Assembly: GCF_021018895.1 (NCBI RefSeq)
Contig: NC_079383.1
Span: forward strand, 20,317,853-20,381,852
Source of the DNA: Seriola aureovittata
Taxonomy: Eukaryota > Chordata > Actinopteri > Carangiformes > Carangidae
Reading direction: 5' to 3'
DNA: 64,000 nucleotides
The first letter of the stretch is position 1, and every line of letters begins with the position of its first letter. This document shows positions 1 to 13,200 of the stretch, piece by piece. The notes below the pieces were generated by a model. That model had not been told where the DNA came from and did no database searches. It worked only from the letters and a program-made list of their open reading frames with translations. The position numbers were made by a program, and so were the translations under genes.

Positions 1-57
1 GCTCACTTCGCAGCACTTTATTACATCATCATTGTTTTATTCATGTTTTTTTTTTTT

Positions 58-464
58 TTAAAGGTGTGGTTGGACATTTGGAGAAAAATACACTTATTTG
101 CTTTCTTGCTGAGAGTTTGATGAAAAGATGAGATAAGAAGCTGCAGCAAGCCAGCTGGTTAGCTTAGCTTAGCATAAAGACTGGAAGCTGGGGGAAACAG
201 CTAGCCTGGCCCTCTCCAATGTTAACAAAATCCACACACCAGCATCACTAAAGGGACTAAGTAACGAGATTCATCCCATTAACTGAAGGTGGATTGTGTT
301 ACCTTGGGACAGCGCTTTGCTAGCTGTTTCCAGCCTTTTACGCTAAGCTAATATAGCAACCTCCTGGCTGTAGCTTCATATTTGATAGACAGACATAAAC
401 ATATTCTCCATCCAACTCTGAAAAAAATCAGCTTATTTCCCAACATATCAACCTATTCCTTTAA
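58..464. mobile_element. Complete non-autonomous MITE of a common perch-like fish family
   Basis: The element opens with TTAAAGG and closes with CCTTTAA. About 30 bp at each end form imperfect terminal inverted repeats. The interior has the typical paired blocks TTAGCTTAGCATAAAGACTGG on one side and CCAGCC...TACGCTAAGCTAA on the other, which are themselves near inverted repeats. It has no coding capacity. From memory this family is abundant in percomorph genomes; partial copies occur at 7540-7690, 9118-9260, 56320-56580 and 63545-63730. Confidence 0.75.
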
Positions 465-565
465 GTATACTCATGGGCTGTAATGACCATCAGTCTAATA
501 TGGTTGTAATGACACCGCCCTCAGGTTAACACCTCTCCTGTGGTTGTTCTGTGTTTTATTTGCAG

Positions 566-586
566 ATGTCACAGCTTACAGTTGAG
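566..586 (+). CDS. apbb1ip: Possible 21-nt leader exon of apbb1ip (tentative)
   Basis: A pyrimidine-rich tract ending in TTTGCAG precedes ATGTCACAGCTTACAGTTGAG, which is followed by a GTAATT donor. The 21 nt encode MSQLTVE and would join in phase 0 to the exon at 3894, putting seven residues ahead of MDDIDAMF. Human RIAM also has a few residues before its matching DID.MF motif. The alternative is a chance splice-like sequence, with translation starting at the ATG at 3894. Confidence 0.2.
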
Positions 587-3500
587 GTAATTGCATTACT
601 ATACAAGTTTAATGTTTCACATGATGGGTTGGACCACATGACATTTGATTATCTATTCATGGACCATACTAAACATAAACTTCAGCCTCCATTAGCAGAT
701 GCTTCTTTGCTGGTTTGTTTTTAAGATCTGAACAAATGCAACCACTCCTCCTCTCTGACTTCTCTTCTCTACATGAGAGTTGAAATCCATTTAACAGCAG
801 CCGGCAGGATCAACTTGACGTATAACAATCATTTCTTCGCCCCTGTGCGACTTGTGAAAGTGGCATCGTGCGCTCCCGCGTTAACATGCTCCGTGTGGTC
901 GGTGAGCAAAGAGCTGACGTGGACCACAGTCACACTCGGCTTGTTCAGAGTGAGAGCTGTTGTGTTGCGGTTGTCATAGCACAAAATAAAATGTGACACC
1001 ACAGAAAGAAGAGATAAAAACTAACTGAGGGACTGAACATAATTAATAAGTGGTAATAATAGAGATTTTGAGAGGAGAATGTGTGATTTAATGTTTTTTT
1101 GCACTTTTGAGGTTGTAAATATTTACTCTTTATGTTTTGTTTAGCCATTATAGAGAATATCATATTGATAAACCACAAACTGAATTTAAAAACTAGGTTT
1201 TCAGACTATTCAAATGTGACAATATCAGTAAGTTAACAGTTACATTCAGTATGTGGGTGGATCGTGTCACCATTTCCTACCGGTGTCGACATAGCAGAAA
1301 GCTTTACCACTTCCTCAACGGGGCAAAACATTTACGTAAAGGGGTGGAGGGAGTGGAGGGAGTGGGGCCCCACTATCTCACGACAGTTGGAGAGGCCACA
1401 CATACATACAAATTCTGGTCAGGATGCAGAATGATTGTGTAATATCATCATTCCCACAAACGTTTTGCAAGTTTTCGTCTACGGCCTTTTGCAGTTGATC
1501 TGCAAAAATCACAGGGTGGCCTGTACAGTTTCTCATAAGCTTCCGACCATACACCATCTGTTAGATGTTGGAACAATATCGATTCGAAACATCGTGTCAC
1601 AGCGCCGCGTGAACTCTCGCCTGGAACACAATCAGTCACACTTGTCTCCTCAGCAGTGAGATTGAGGGGTTTGCCTTCGTGGTGTCTTGCAAATGTTTTT
1701 CCTCCTCCTCCTTTCGCTGGATCTTAACGTTTACTGAACTGCGAGTTACACATTATTAAAGATAATATTCTCTTATACCTAATGTGCCACAGCAGCAAAA
1801 ACAAATCTTCTAGGTTAGTGGCTGACAGTTCAGTAAAAGGGAGGACTATAAAAAAACAATATCTCATGAGTGAGTAGTAGAGACGAGGTCACAGACCATT
1901 ACCATGACCTAACCACACCAGACGTTTACTCGACCATAGCTGTTTATAATACTAACCTGAACACAACTGTATTTAACCTTATTAGCATTTCAAATTACAC
2001 TCCACATATGCTTGTTCACTGCCACAACCCGACCCTCCCAGTTTTGCATTACAATTATGCCGCTCGTGTGTCTTATGTATTACAATTCGAACTTCGATAG
2101 ACCAACAAACTTTACGTCACCGCAGTCACAAGCGCATTGTGGTGGCGGGAAAAACAACAGACGCAAAGATGAACTTTTTCTTCATAAAACGACCTTTAAG
2201 GAAGAGCATTAAACGGACAGACTGGACTGATGAAACCTCCACTGTTTATCACACAAAAAGGCAAAATCAGCGATCAATAATCCATCCAGCAATTATTCAG
2301 ATATTTCAGTCTGACCAACTGACATCCATAAAATCTTACGCACAGAGAGTAAAATGAAACACTAAAGTATATGGTTTACATTTTGTAAGATCTCCTCATT
2401 TGCAAATGACTTCATCATTCCATCATTAAAGAGTTAATCATTCAAGAGTTAATTAATTTTTATTGATAGCGTGGCTAAAAAAGTAAGTCAGTGAAGCTCA
2501 TTTACAGCCACAGACCCACATGTAGAAGGTCGAACTTTAACGATCCACAGCAGCTGTCTTTCTATCCACTAGTCGGGGTGGTTTGGTGGTTATCCGGCTC
2601 AGAGTTTGCTGGTTCATCAGTTTTTAGAGCAGCTGTACTTCCTCCTCAGGTGTTTGCACATTTACCTGCTCGGTCACAGTGGAACGTAGTGTTTAGACCC
2701 ACCTTCACATTTCTACAGGAGGTAGATGAGCGGGGTGCTTGCACACTGGTGCACCACACCATTGTTGATGTTAATACCTCATGTGCGCCCCGCTGTGACT
2801 GAATGAACTCCCGCTCATACCCTCACCGAAGCCCATGTTTCTGACTACTGGGTATGTTCCACTGTAAGAAAACAGGGGCTCTGTTTTGACTGCACATTCA
2901 AGCCCACGATAACATTTGCTTTGAGAAATGAGGCTTCAAATGATACATGAGAGACGGCTTGATGTACATAATTACACTTAGAAATCTCCAGTGAATCCTC
3001 TGGAGTTGTTTGCACAGCTACTATAGTAGTCCCTCAGGCTGTTGTGCTGCTAAACCCGAAACAATGAACCTTGATGATTCTGACATTTGACTCCATATGT
3101 CCAGGGTCAAACTATATTAAACTGCAGTATGCATACTTTAAACAGTCAGTGGTTTCGTTTTCAGAGATAAATTCGATAACAAACACTGTCCCGCAGCGTG
3201 AGTGTGTGGTTTCAACACATAATGGTCTTTAATGACAATATAGGAGTGAATGAATGGCTTAAAATGAACTGCAACTTGTAAAGAGGCCCGTGTGTTTGAA
3301 AGAAGGAGGGTTGGAAGATTAAGTTTGATTAAGATAACCTTTATCTCAATAAACACTACTAATGTCAATTATAAAGTAAATTTTACTTCTGAAGCTGACA
3401 GAAAATGCAAAAATGAAATAACATTGCACCTTCCAGTGAAATATGAGTAACAAGATACAACAAGTTCTGGCAAAAAAAAAAGATGCCTGGGAGTTCAGCA

Positions 3501-3893
3501 TACATAGTTTTCTTCCTCCAGTCTGGGTTTGCAAGATAGCGCAGCCTCAGGGAACATATTACAACCACAACGATTTCAAAAGTAGCAGCGCTGCGTCTCA
3601 CCACAGCCTGTGTAACACGCCGTGTGTGTTCAACATTTGTGTCTCCATGCAAATGGATTTACCTTCTTATTCCACACATTCCTTGGCCGTCATTCGTCAT
3701 GACAACCATACCCAATCAATGAAAATTCTTCAGTGCCCTGTAGCGCCGATCAATACGGCTCTAATCGATACACCTGGCACTCCCGACGGTGGGACGGGTT
3801 TTTGTTTCATGGGGAAATAATTTAAAGTCTGATCTTGGAGCGTTTCCCTGCGTCTTGACTTTTCTTTTTCTTTTTTTTTTTTGCTTTAACCAG

Positions 3894-3953
3894 ATGGACG
3901 ACATTGACGCAATGTTCAGTGACCTGCTGGGGGAGATGGACCTCCTCACACAG
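3894..3953 (+). CDS. apbb1ip: apbb1ip coding exon 1
   Basis: Encodes residues 1-20 (MDDIDAMFSDLLGEMDLLTQ), the first talin-binding helix of RIAM. A long T-rich tract and CAG abut the ATG, and the GTAAGA donor follows. It ends in phase 0. Confidence 0.9.
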
Positions 3954-6900
3954 GTAAGATCAACCAGTTGTCATGGCAACTATAGAAGATAAAGTCATAG
4001 GACTGTTCACACAGTTTTTTTATTCCAGCGCTTTACTCTTACATCTTACAACTGGCTTCTTCTCATTTGTTTCAGTTTTTAATTTTTTTTTTATTGTTCT
4101 TAATAAGTAAAGGGCAGGATATAAAATGTCATAAAAACAAATGGCAGGGACGTGAATCATAGAGAAGCGGGTGGTTTTCTGGTGGAGTTCTGTTTTGACA
4201 GAACAAACATTCACTTTTTGGTTTCACTTCATGTCAAGTGATGCCCTTTGTTTTAACAAGAGACAAACACATCTTTCATGCGACACATGCACAGTTACCC
4301 GTTTTCTCCGGACTTCTCAGGGTTAATTCTCTCTCTTCTTCAATAGACTTCTCTCCCTTAAAGACAGATGACAAACTCGCTAAAGCCCACCATCGATCAC
4401 CGAGACACTCTAGACTGGCAAGCACAACAGACACAGCGGGGGGGAGACACTCTTTGTGGTCATCTAACGACCATAAATTACACTTTCTTTTAGAAGGGAG
4501 GTCAAATGGCAAACTCATGAGCCAGCTAGAGATTAGAGATTTTTTTTTTCTGAGTGAAAAGTCCTGCTGATCACTTTGATGTTGTTTTTCAGCCCACCAG
4601 TCATTTTAAATCACTTCCATCTCCCCGGGGTGAAGGCGGGGGGCTTAATATTACACATAGAAGCCCTGTTAGGTGTAGTACCTAAAAACAGATGTAACAT
4701 TAAATGTGTAAACACTATACTTTCTTACATAATGTTTGGGGACAGTTTATGTTTCAGTGCACTCAGAATGTGTTGTGGATTAACTCCCTGAGCCTCTGGG
4801 GGTCCTGTGGCTGCACAGATATTGTATTCATGCTCTTATAAACACACCGCCTTGTTCATTTTTCCCTGCAGAGTCTCGGAGAGGAAACGGTACCGCCTGA
4901 ATCTCTCCCCGCTGCCAACCAGGAAGTAAACTTATCCATCGGCTTCACTGACCTGAATGGTGACTTAACATTTTGTCTGTCGAGCACGAAGCAATACTAC
5001 AAAGAGCTGGGTGTTGACCTTCTGCGTAATGTTTGTTGCCAAATGCACCATATTGTATATCGCATGTTTAATCAGCTATCTAGAAAATGATCAATTTGAG
5101 CATTCAGTGGCTCTGCAGTATGTGTGGCTACTGTTCAAGATGTGACTTCAGACGAAGACTGAGGTCACTGTACGTGCTAATTACTCAGTGTTTGCCTCCG
5201 GCTCTTATGGGCTGTAAAACAAGCAGTAATAATGTTAAAGCAAGGTCACAGCATCTGTTATTAGCACTCTACTATTTGTCCTCCTTTCCCTGTTTTCTTT
5301 TTTAGTAGGTATCATTAAGTATTTCAGCCTGTTACATCAGCTTTATTTACGCTACGTCTCCAAGGACTTTAATACAAACCTACCATGACACAGCTAAATC
5401 ATAAAATAAATGGTTCCATTTTCTTAAATAAACTAAAAATCTCCATCCATGCTAGCTGCTCGGTGAGGCTATACTCAGGCACGGTGGTGCTTTGAGCCAA
5501 AATGCTAATGTAGGCATGCTAACATGCTTACAGTTACAATGCTAACATGCAAAACAAAAACAGAACGTAGCATGCAGATTGTTTGCTAAAAAAACAAAAA
5601 AACACCAGTAATGGTTACTATATGGGAGTGTTATTGTAAAAGTGTAATAATGTTGAGTGGCGGTTGCTAATGCTACAGAGCTGCATGTGTCAGTGTTAAA
5701 AAAGCTGTGCTTAGCCTGTTAGCATGCTAATATTTGCCATTTCGTTCTAAAAAAACAAAGCACAGCTGCTGCTGCTCATGGGACTATCATTAGTTTTGAA
5801 GGTAATTGGTCATAAACTGAATTATTTAAATAAAAATTCTGAACAGATGAACGTAACTGTTTAGCCCATATGTACCCTACAGTACCAGCAGACTTTATTT
5901 ATCATGGAAGACGAGGGAAGATGAATGACAATTGAAATGAAAGAAAACCTTTGTTCATGCATTACTTAATCAAAACCCCAAAAAAAGGAACTTGTAAAAT
6001 GAAAAGAAAGTGTATCCTCATGTTTGGGGGAAATCACATTTCAAAATGGGAACTATGGGATATTCAATGTTACAATTTTTACCGACTGGTCATCTATTTT
6101 GACATAGAGGTATACTATTACTGTAACTGTAAAACTATTCTTGGCATTTAACACTTGAGTTATGTTTTGACAAAATTATTCTGCTTTCGACACCAGAGTC
6201 TCTCCTCGAACTCGAGGACAATGATTTGGATGCGCTCATGGCGGATTTGGTGGCTGACCTCAATGCGACTGAAGAGAAACTCGCGGCAGAGATACAAGGT
6301 CTGAAAGCGCCATCACCTCCCCCGGGAGACCTGCCACCACCACCTAAAGGCCTGACCACCCACCCTGCCTCTCCCCACGCTTCATCAGTGAGCAGCAGCG
6401 TTAGCACCCCAGCCTCGTCTGCCGCCTCCCCTTTACCACCTCCGCCTCCCCAGGCTGCAAAACCGACAAAGGTGTGTCTGCCTCTGCACAGTTTGTCAGC
6501 TTGACAAGATAGCAGTATCATATCTGAAACTACCTTTTAACCTCTCTACTACTGAGAACCGCTCCAAAATTAAAGAAGTGAGATTTTAAGTGGGAGTTTT
6601 TAAGGCTTTTTCAGAATAATAGAGAGTACATTGGTGCACTGTCAAGGAAAGTGTCACAATGACAGAAGACATGCAGGGAAGGAAAAGAGAAAATGGCTGT
6701 TCTTTGTTCAGATCCTGAACTATAATCTGGAAGAGCGGAAACATGAAGCAGAGAAAAGCAATAATGTAACAGTCACAGTTTTATTGGTGGCATGTCTTAG
6801 TTTACCATGAGTGAGTGCTTTTCTAAGCCAGTCGTGACAAAACGGTATTGCAACAGAAACATCACCAGTTCCCAGCATATACATTTTCTGGTCGCGTCCT

Positions 6901-9900
6901 TTGTGTCTCTTTGTGGAATCGGGAAGAGTGGTATTGCTCTTATAACAGCTGGACGGTGAGATCATGGCGAAGCTGTTCCTGGACAGAGGCGTCTGTTACA
7001 GTTACATAGACCTGTGTGAGGGGGAAACAGCCGAGAGTCTGTCTGGAACAGATCAAACACGTAACAGGATCAATACCAAAGGTTGGAGTATAGGGGAGGT
7101 AAGATGTGGCTGTGGTCGGGGTGGGGGGGGGCAGACAGGAGCTTATTGCTTTAGCAGAGCTTGTTACCTCATCCCTCTGAGGTAAAAACACCAGCTGTGC
7201 TGAGACAGAGAATGCGTCATTGTCAGGCAGAGGTGTGCGACTTCATTAAAAGTGCACTGTCGGCAGGATTTTTATGTATCGTATCCCCGCTAATTGAGAT
7301 CCATTAGATTAGATCTAATTCCACAAATTAAATTCTTGAACGGACGCTTCTCCACCCACGGGAGGGTGTACAATTAAAAACTAAATCAAAACAAAACACT
7401 GCAGCTCCTGAGCAGAAATGAGATGTCACCAGAATTGGATATTTTTGCCCCTGATTTACCCTCAGCACTGTTTTTATCCAAGTAGTAGCTCAAGATTTTC
7501 CTGCTTAGATGATTTAAATTGATATCTGTGAAGACATGAACCTGCAGCGAGTGGGCGATTAGCTTAGCTTAGCATAAAGAGGGGAAACAGGGGGGGAAAC
7601 AACTTTTTTTTATCTGTACATTTAATTATATTTGGACAGAGTCAGACTAGCTGTTTATCCTAAGATAACTGGCTGGCTGTAGCTTTAAATTAAATGTACA
7701 GATATCCTGAAAGCTACATCAAAGATGATTTCTTGGCACTGTTTATATTCCAGAATATACAAGTGTAGCTTTAACACAGTGATGATATGATAGTCCATAT
7801 CTCACTTACACTAGACTAGAACTAACAGATGAATATCTATTATTCACTGTAATTCAGCTGTCTCATTTCCTACTGTTGTTTGTGTTATTCAGGAGGAACT
7901 CGACGCACAGATGAAAGCTGACAAGATAAAACTTGCTCTGGAGAAGCTGAAGGAGGCTAAAGTGAAAAAGGTAAGACGTCCGCTGGAAACTGTAAAACCT
8001 TAAAGACGCTGTGAATTCCGGCTACATGGACTCCGCTGTAAAAGACTTCAAGAGCCGTCAATCATGGTAAAGGATGGCTACTTTCATCCAGCCAACGTCA
8101 CGCAGGACAGCGCAGTTTCCTCTTTGGGTGATATGTGGCAACCTTTTTATCAGGCTTCAAAGCGGCACACAAATGTGCAGACGTGTGGTCACGCATGCAA
8201 AGCTCCACTTACACAAAACCAGACCAGCTTCATACCATGCTTTTTTTTTTTTTTTTGTATCATAGGTGATGTGGCCGCCGTCTTCTACACTTGACACTGC
8301 ATTAATGGCCTGTTTTCACCTGCTCGGATGATAGTTGTAAATTCTTAGTAAGAAAACACAGACCGCCGGTCAGTTCCACAGAAACATCTGTCTCTGCGTC
8401 GGTGTTAATGCACAGAAGAAGAGCGAGGTGCACTCTCTGTGGTTTCAGCAGAATGCGGTGGTGGTGTGAGGTTTCAGATAAACCCACCGATTTCGACACG
8501 GATCGTGTTCTTTGAAGATATCTACCTTGAAGAGGGAAGCACCGTCAGAGGGAAAACAATTTTGCTCTCCAGTGACATTTCATTCATCCACATGCCAAAA
8601 CAATATTGTTGTCCAGGGAAGGTCGGGACTGAGTAACGTGTGATCTAACAGTCTAAAACCCCTATTGTGATAACATCTCTCAAAACCCACGTTTTTATGA
8701 CACAAGGCGAGCGACCGGCCGACCTCGGTTCTGTGAAACTCCTCAGCTTCCCAAAAGCTGGATTTGTTTCCAGATGAGAGGAAGCGTGAAGCCATATGAG
8801 CCTGTGAGGAAAGTGCTGCTGCGCTCCAGAGCAAAATTAGTCTCAGACTGCAAAAAGAAAAAAAAAGAAAAGACAAATACAATTGAGAAAAAGCCAAAGA
8901 AGTTCATCAGAATGGAGAGACAGAAGTGCTGATGCTCGACCTCCTCTGGTGGAGAAAACATCTGGAGACAGAAACAACCATTTAGTGTATGTGGCCTGTA
9001 ATTAAACTGGCAAACAAACGACCTGCATGGGCTTCTTCGAGGCTGGATTTGACGTCTCTCTCCCTCATTTCAATCTGTCATGCGGACGCACGACACCTCA
9101 TGTCATAACGATAACACTTTAAGGAATAGTTTGACATTTATTGAAGACACGCGTACTCGCTCTCTTTTGCTGATGGTGAGATGCGAAGATTAGCGATTAG
9201 CTTAGTACAAAAACTGGAAATGAGGAAACGGCTAGTGTAGCTGTGTCCATGGTTTTTCTCTTGTTGGAATATGAACAATTTTTATTTTGTCTTGTTGTGA
9301 GTGAAAATACAGCCAAAAAATAACAATTCAAAGTTAAATAAAGTGGCATTTTCATTTTTGCAGTTGGTGGTGAAGGTGGTAATGAATGACGGCAGCTCCA
9401 AAACTCTGATGGTGGACGAGAGGCAGAACGTCAGGGAGGTTTTGGACAACCTGTTTGAGAAGACTCACTGCGACTGCAATGTGGACTGGAGCCTGTGTGA
9501 GACCAACCCCGAACTGCAGCTCGGTGAGTTACTGCAGGGAGATTTAACAACATGCACTGTAGCATGTGGTGGATTCATTCATTCAAGCGTGGCGGTATGA
9601 CTGCGTTTGTAACCTGGGAGGTAACAGTAGCACACACACACACACACACACAGGCAGGAGGAGGGTTTATGACTGATGATTAATCTATCAGCAATCGCCA
9701 TTGCTTTTAATGCACTGCCACTGGTTGATGTAGAGGTTCAGTCTGTGGTTAAGTGTTTTCAGGTGAAAATAAAATTTTAAAAGAAGTCGTCTGGTGCACG
9801 GAAAAATGATGCAGGTTACATTTCCAGTACTAGCTTGGAATAAAACTGCTTACATTTCACTGACAGACAACACACAGATAAAGATGTCAGGTGACACCAC

Positions 9901-10048
9901 TTTTGTTGGCAAGTGATTCTGGGTAATGTAGTGCAGGAACAGCGTGGTGATAAGCACAAGCTGAGCGGTAAATATATCAACAAGAGCAGAAGAAAACACA
10001 GCGGTGGTAGATTACCACTTCAACAACAGTGTGTTTTTATATGAACTG

Positions 10049-10088
<40 letters not shown>

Positions 10089-10238
10089 TGTACAGTGTGG
10101 GATATTTCATCCTGGTCCAGATGATGGACTGTGTTTTTATTGGCACAGTGGCAGCCACACTGCAGCGAGCTCACAATGAAACATTGATCTTACTCCCATT
10201 CATTCTCTTTCCCTTCCTCCTCTCTTTCCTATAGTCTA

Positions 10239-10275
<37 letters not shown>

Positions 10276-13200
10276 TCCACACACATACAGTGTAGACAGG
10301 TGGGTTTAATTTGTTGTATTGGACACTGTCAGTCATCCTCCCTGTCATGCGGAAATAGGAGCCTTATGATCTCAATCCCCCGTCTGAGCAGTCTGCGCTA
10401 TATTCAGCTGCTGGACGTTGCCGCCGTCAGAGTCTCCAGCTGTTCATTACCATCTGTTTTTCTCTGTTTTCTAACAACTTCATCAGATTGTTCCGGAGAT
10501 CATTTATAATTTTAAAGAGCCAATCTTTATACGCTGCGAACAGGGAGCCATTGTGCTCTGTCGTGAAACCGTTTTAATGAAATACTGGTGGTAAAATCAT
10601 TAACCTTTTGCGAGCAATAAAATCTAAGTCGATATTGTTTTGCTTGAAAATCATATTCAAGTAATTTTATATGCAGCTAGTTAAGCTGTGACACGCTAAA
10701 TTAAATAATAAGCCTGGATGATTGTTTTTTTTTTTTTTTTATTATTATTATTTTCATTTTGCAAAGCTTCCCTGCCCTGTCTGTGGCACTCCTCCCTAAG
10801 TCCATTCATTCCTTCATTCATTCATTCAATCTCTATAAGCTGGTCACAATTTTACAGATATTTGCTCGAAAAAAAAAAAAAAACATCTGGGAACTAGTTT
10901 TTTTCCAAGCGTCGCTAGAACAGGAGGAAATAGTGCTTTTGTTGGGGACTATTTTCAGCGGCGAATGAATACACATTTGAATTTGATGTGTTAGTATTTT
11001 CAGTAGCAGAACAGAATATAGAGGATTGACTCACAATGAACTACAATGCCCATGTTCATTATAATGAAGGGACATTGTCACGTAGCCTGATAATTCAATA
11101 GTTATCAATAGTTTTTGGACAATTATAGATCATCTACGCCGCATTGGAATAAGATTTTCTGATCAGTATGTGGATTTATTTATTGAATTCGCTCTCTTAC
11201 TGCCTGGCTTACGATATGATCTGCTGGTAAAGAGGATTTATCTCTGCTGCCAGCACAGAAACAAATGAGGAAATGTGTATTTCCCTTTGGTTATTTTTAA
11301 CCACATGTTTAAATTAACTGTCTGAGCCACAGCAAGCCACTCATGAATTTTTCTGTGACGGCTACTTGACTCAAAGGCACGGGGGTCTTGTGTCATCTCT
11401 TACTAACCGGGCAGCATGACAGCTCAACAATGGAAACTGTTTGAGTTCGTTAATTTTTTATAATGCGTTGTAAACTCCCCAGAGTGTGTTATAATCTAAT
11501 TACTATAACATTTTATCCTATGTTTAATCTTTATCAATAAAAAAAAAAAATGAAGGCTGTACCATGCGCAGTAAACACCCACGGAGCTCAACGGCGTCAC
11601 CGGCTTCGAACAAAGTGAAACTCACCTCATGTGCATCACAGCGCCGGAACACACCATGTAGTTAATGCAGTTCAAAGGGATTTCTACTTGTAATAACTCA
11701 CTCCAGCAGCAAAGTCTCACCATCCATTTAATGATTGTAATAGTCAAACTATAGACTGGAACCCTGGCAGCAATTTATTTAATGTCTACCTCTGCCTCGG
11801 CTGGTAACCTGTAATTGGGGAGCATGGCTAAACTACAGTCAAATGCCCAGTACATGATGGAGATCTATGGCAGCGAGTGTGTGGGTGGGCAGACAGGAGG
11901 AGGAGGAGGTGGAGGAGGAGGTGGAAAGTGCTCTTAATGTGTTTTCGAGCATTAGTGCCATTTAAAGTTCTTCCAGCAAACGTGGAGGGTTGTATTTTAT
12001 CGAGCCCTTCCTTAATTCAGCCCATTTGAAATAGACAATTACCCAGCTGTGAAGCCGACTCTGAACCGAGCTCAGCCGATGTTCAGATTTCGTGGCAGGG
12101 CAGAGCGAACTACTGTGCACATGGTAAAGCATTTGTTTTGGCTTGTTTTATTGTACGAAACTAAAACAGAAGGGGACATGGGAAATATAAAGTGAGATTA
12201 AAGAGTTAGTAGATTTAAAATAGTAATGTACTGTAGAAAGTCAACTGGAGGCGTTTTTTAATCTTCCACAGCCAGACTATTGGCAGGAGAGTTTGAATGT
12301 GCTGAGAAATTATTTTTATGGCCGATATAAGAGGGGCAAAGTAAGCAAATACAGAGCTACTTCACTTGAGTATTTCCATTTTATATGATTTTTTTTACAG
12401 CTACTCCACAATTTCTGGACTTCACTCGCCACAAAAATTACTCCACTGGTCGTTTTCTTTTTTTTGTGTGTGTGTGTGTGTGTGTGTTGTTCCATTGTTC
12501 CGCTCATGGTCATGCATATGATAACTGTTATCTCTCAGAAAAGCAGACCTATAGCTTAACTGCAGTTCCTCTATCGTGAAATTGTTGTGGTTACAGTAGA
12601 GTTGGCCTGTTGCTGGAGCTGCTGAACCGTCACAAACCATCAGATCAGAAAATGTTTATTTGAATTTTTTACGTTATGGACGTATGAGACATTTTAATGC
12701 ATCAACCAAAGACTTGTTTTGTTGTGCATGGATGAGGACTGATGATGATCACTGGTTACTTTACACAAAACATATGATAACACACTCATAATAAATGATG
12801 TAACACAACCACCCAAGGCTACATATAATAATATAAGGACATTCAATATTAAAATACAGCTTACACTTTAACTTATAAACAATTTAACACTAATAAAAAA
12901 GGGAAATTCTACACAAGGACTTTTTCTTTGATACTTAAAAACAGCAGGCTGCCAACAACTGTGTATTTTCAAGCTAATAAAACTTTGAGTGAAGTGGAGT
13001 TTTACTTGTACCATGGGTTTATATCAGGCCGACGGACATCTGGGCACACACTCATAACAGGCCCTTTCCCCCCCGACTAGCAACTGTATCATGGATGGAA
13101 AAAATGAACAAAAGTCAAATAAATATAAAGTATCATATTGAATACATTTTTCTACAAACCAAAACTTACATGAAAGTTACGAGTTTGCTGACATCTAAGT

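Larger units (their letters stand above)
1..3893. other. Upstream / 5' non-coding region of apbb1ip
   Basis: I found no convincing coding gene on either strand here. Short open frames lack any family resemblance or splice context. The stretch contains a complete MITE (58-464), one possible 21-nt leader exon (566-586) and otherwise AT-rich unique sequence. It may hold the apbb1ip promoter and non-coding first exon, but I could not place a transcription start. Confidence 0.6.

Noticed and set aside
3443..3820. 125-codon open frame upstream of apbb1ip
   Set aside because: No recognisable domain, no splice context and composition like the surrounding non-coding DNA.
10004..10234. Open frame with a Thr-His repeat
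   Set aside because: Translation of a CA microsatellite; no gene context.
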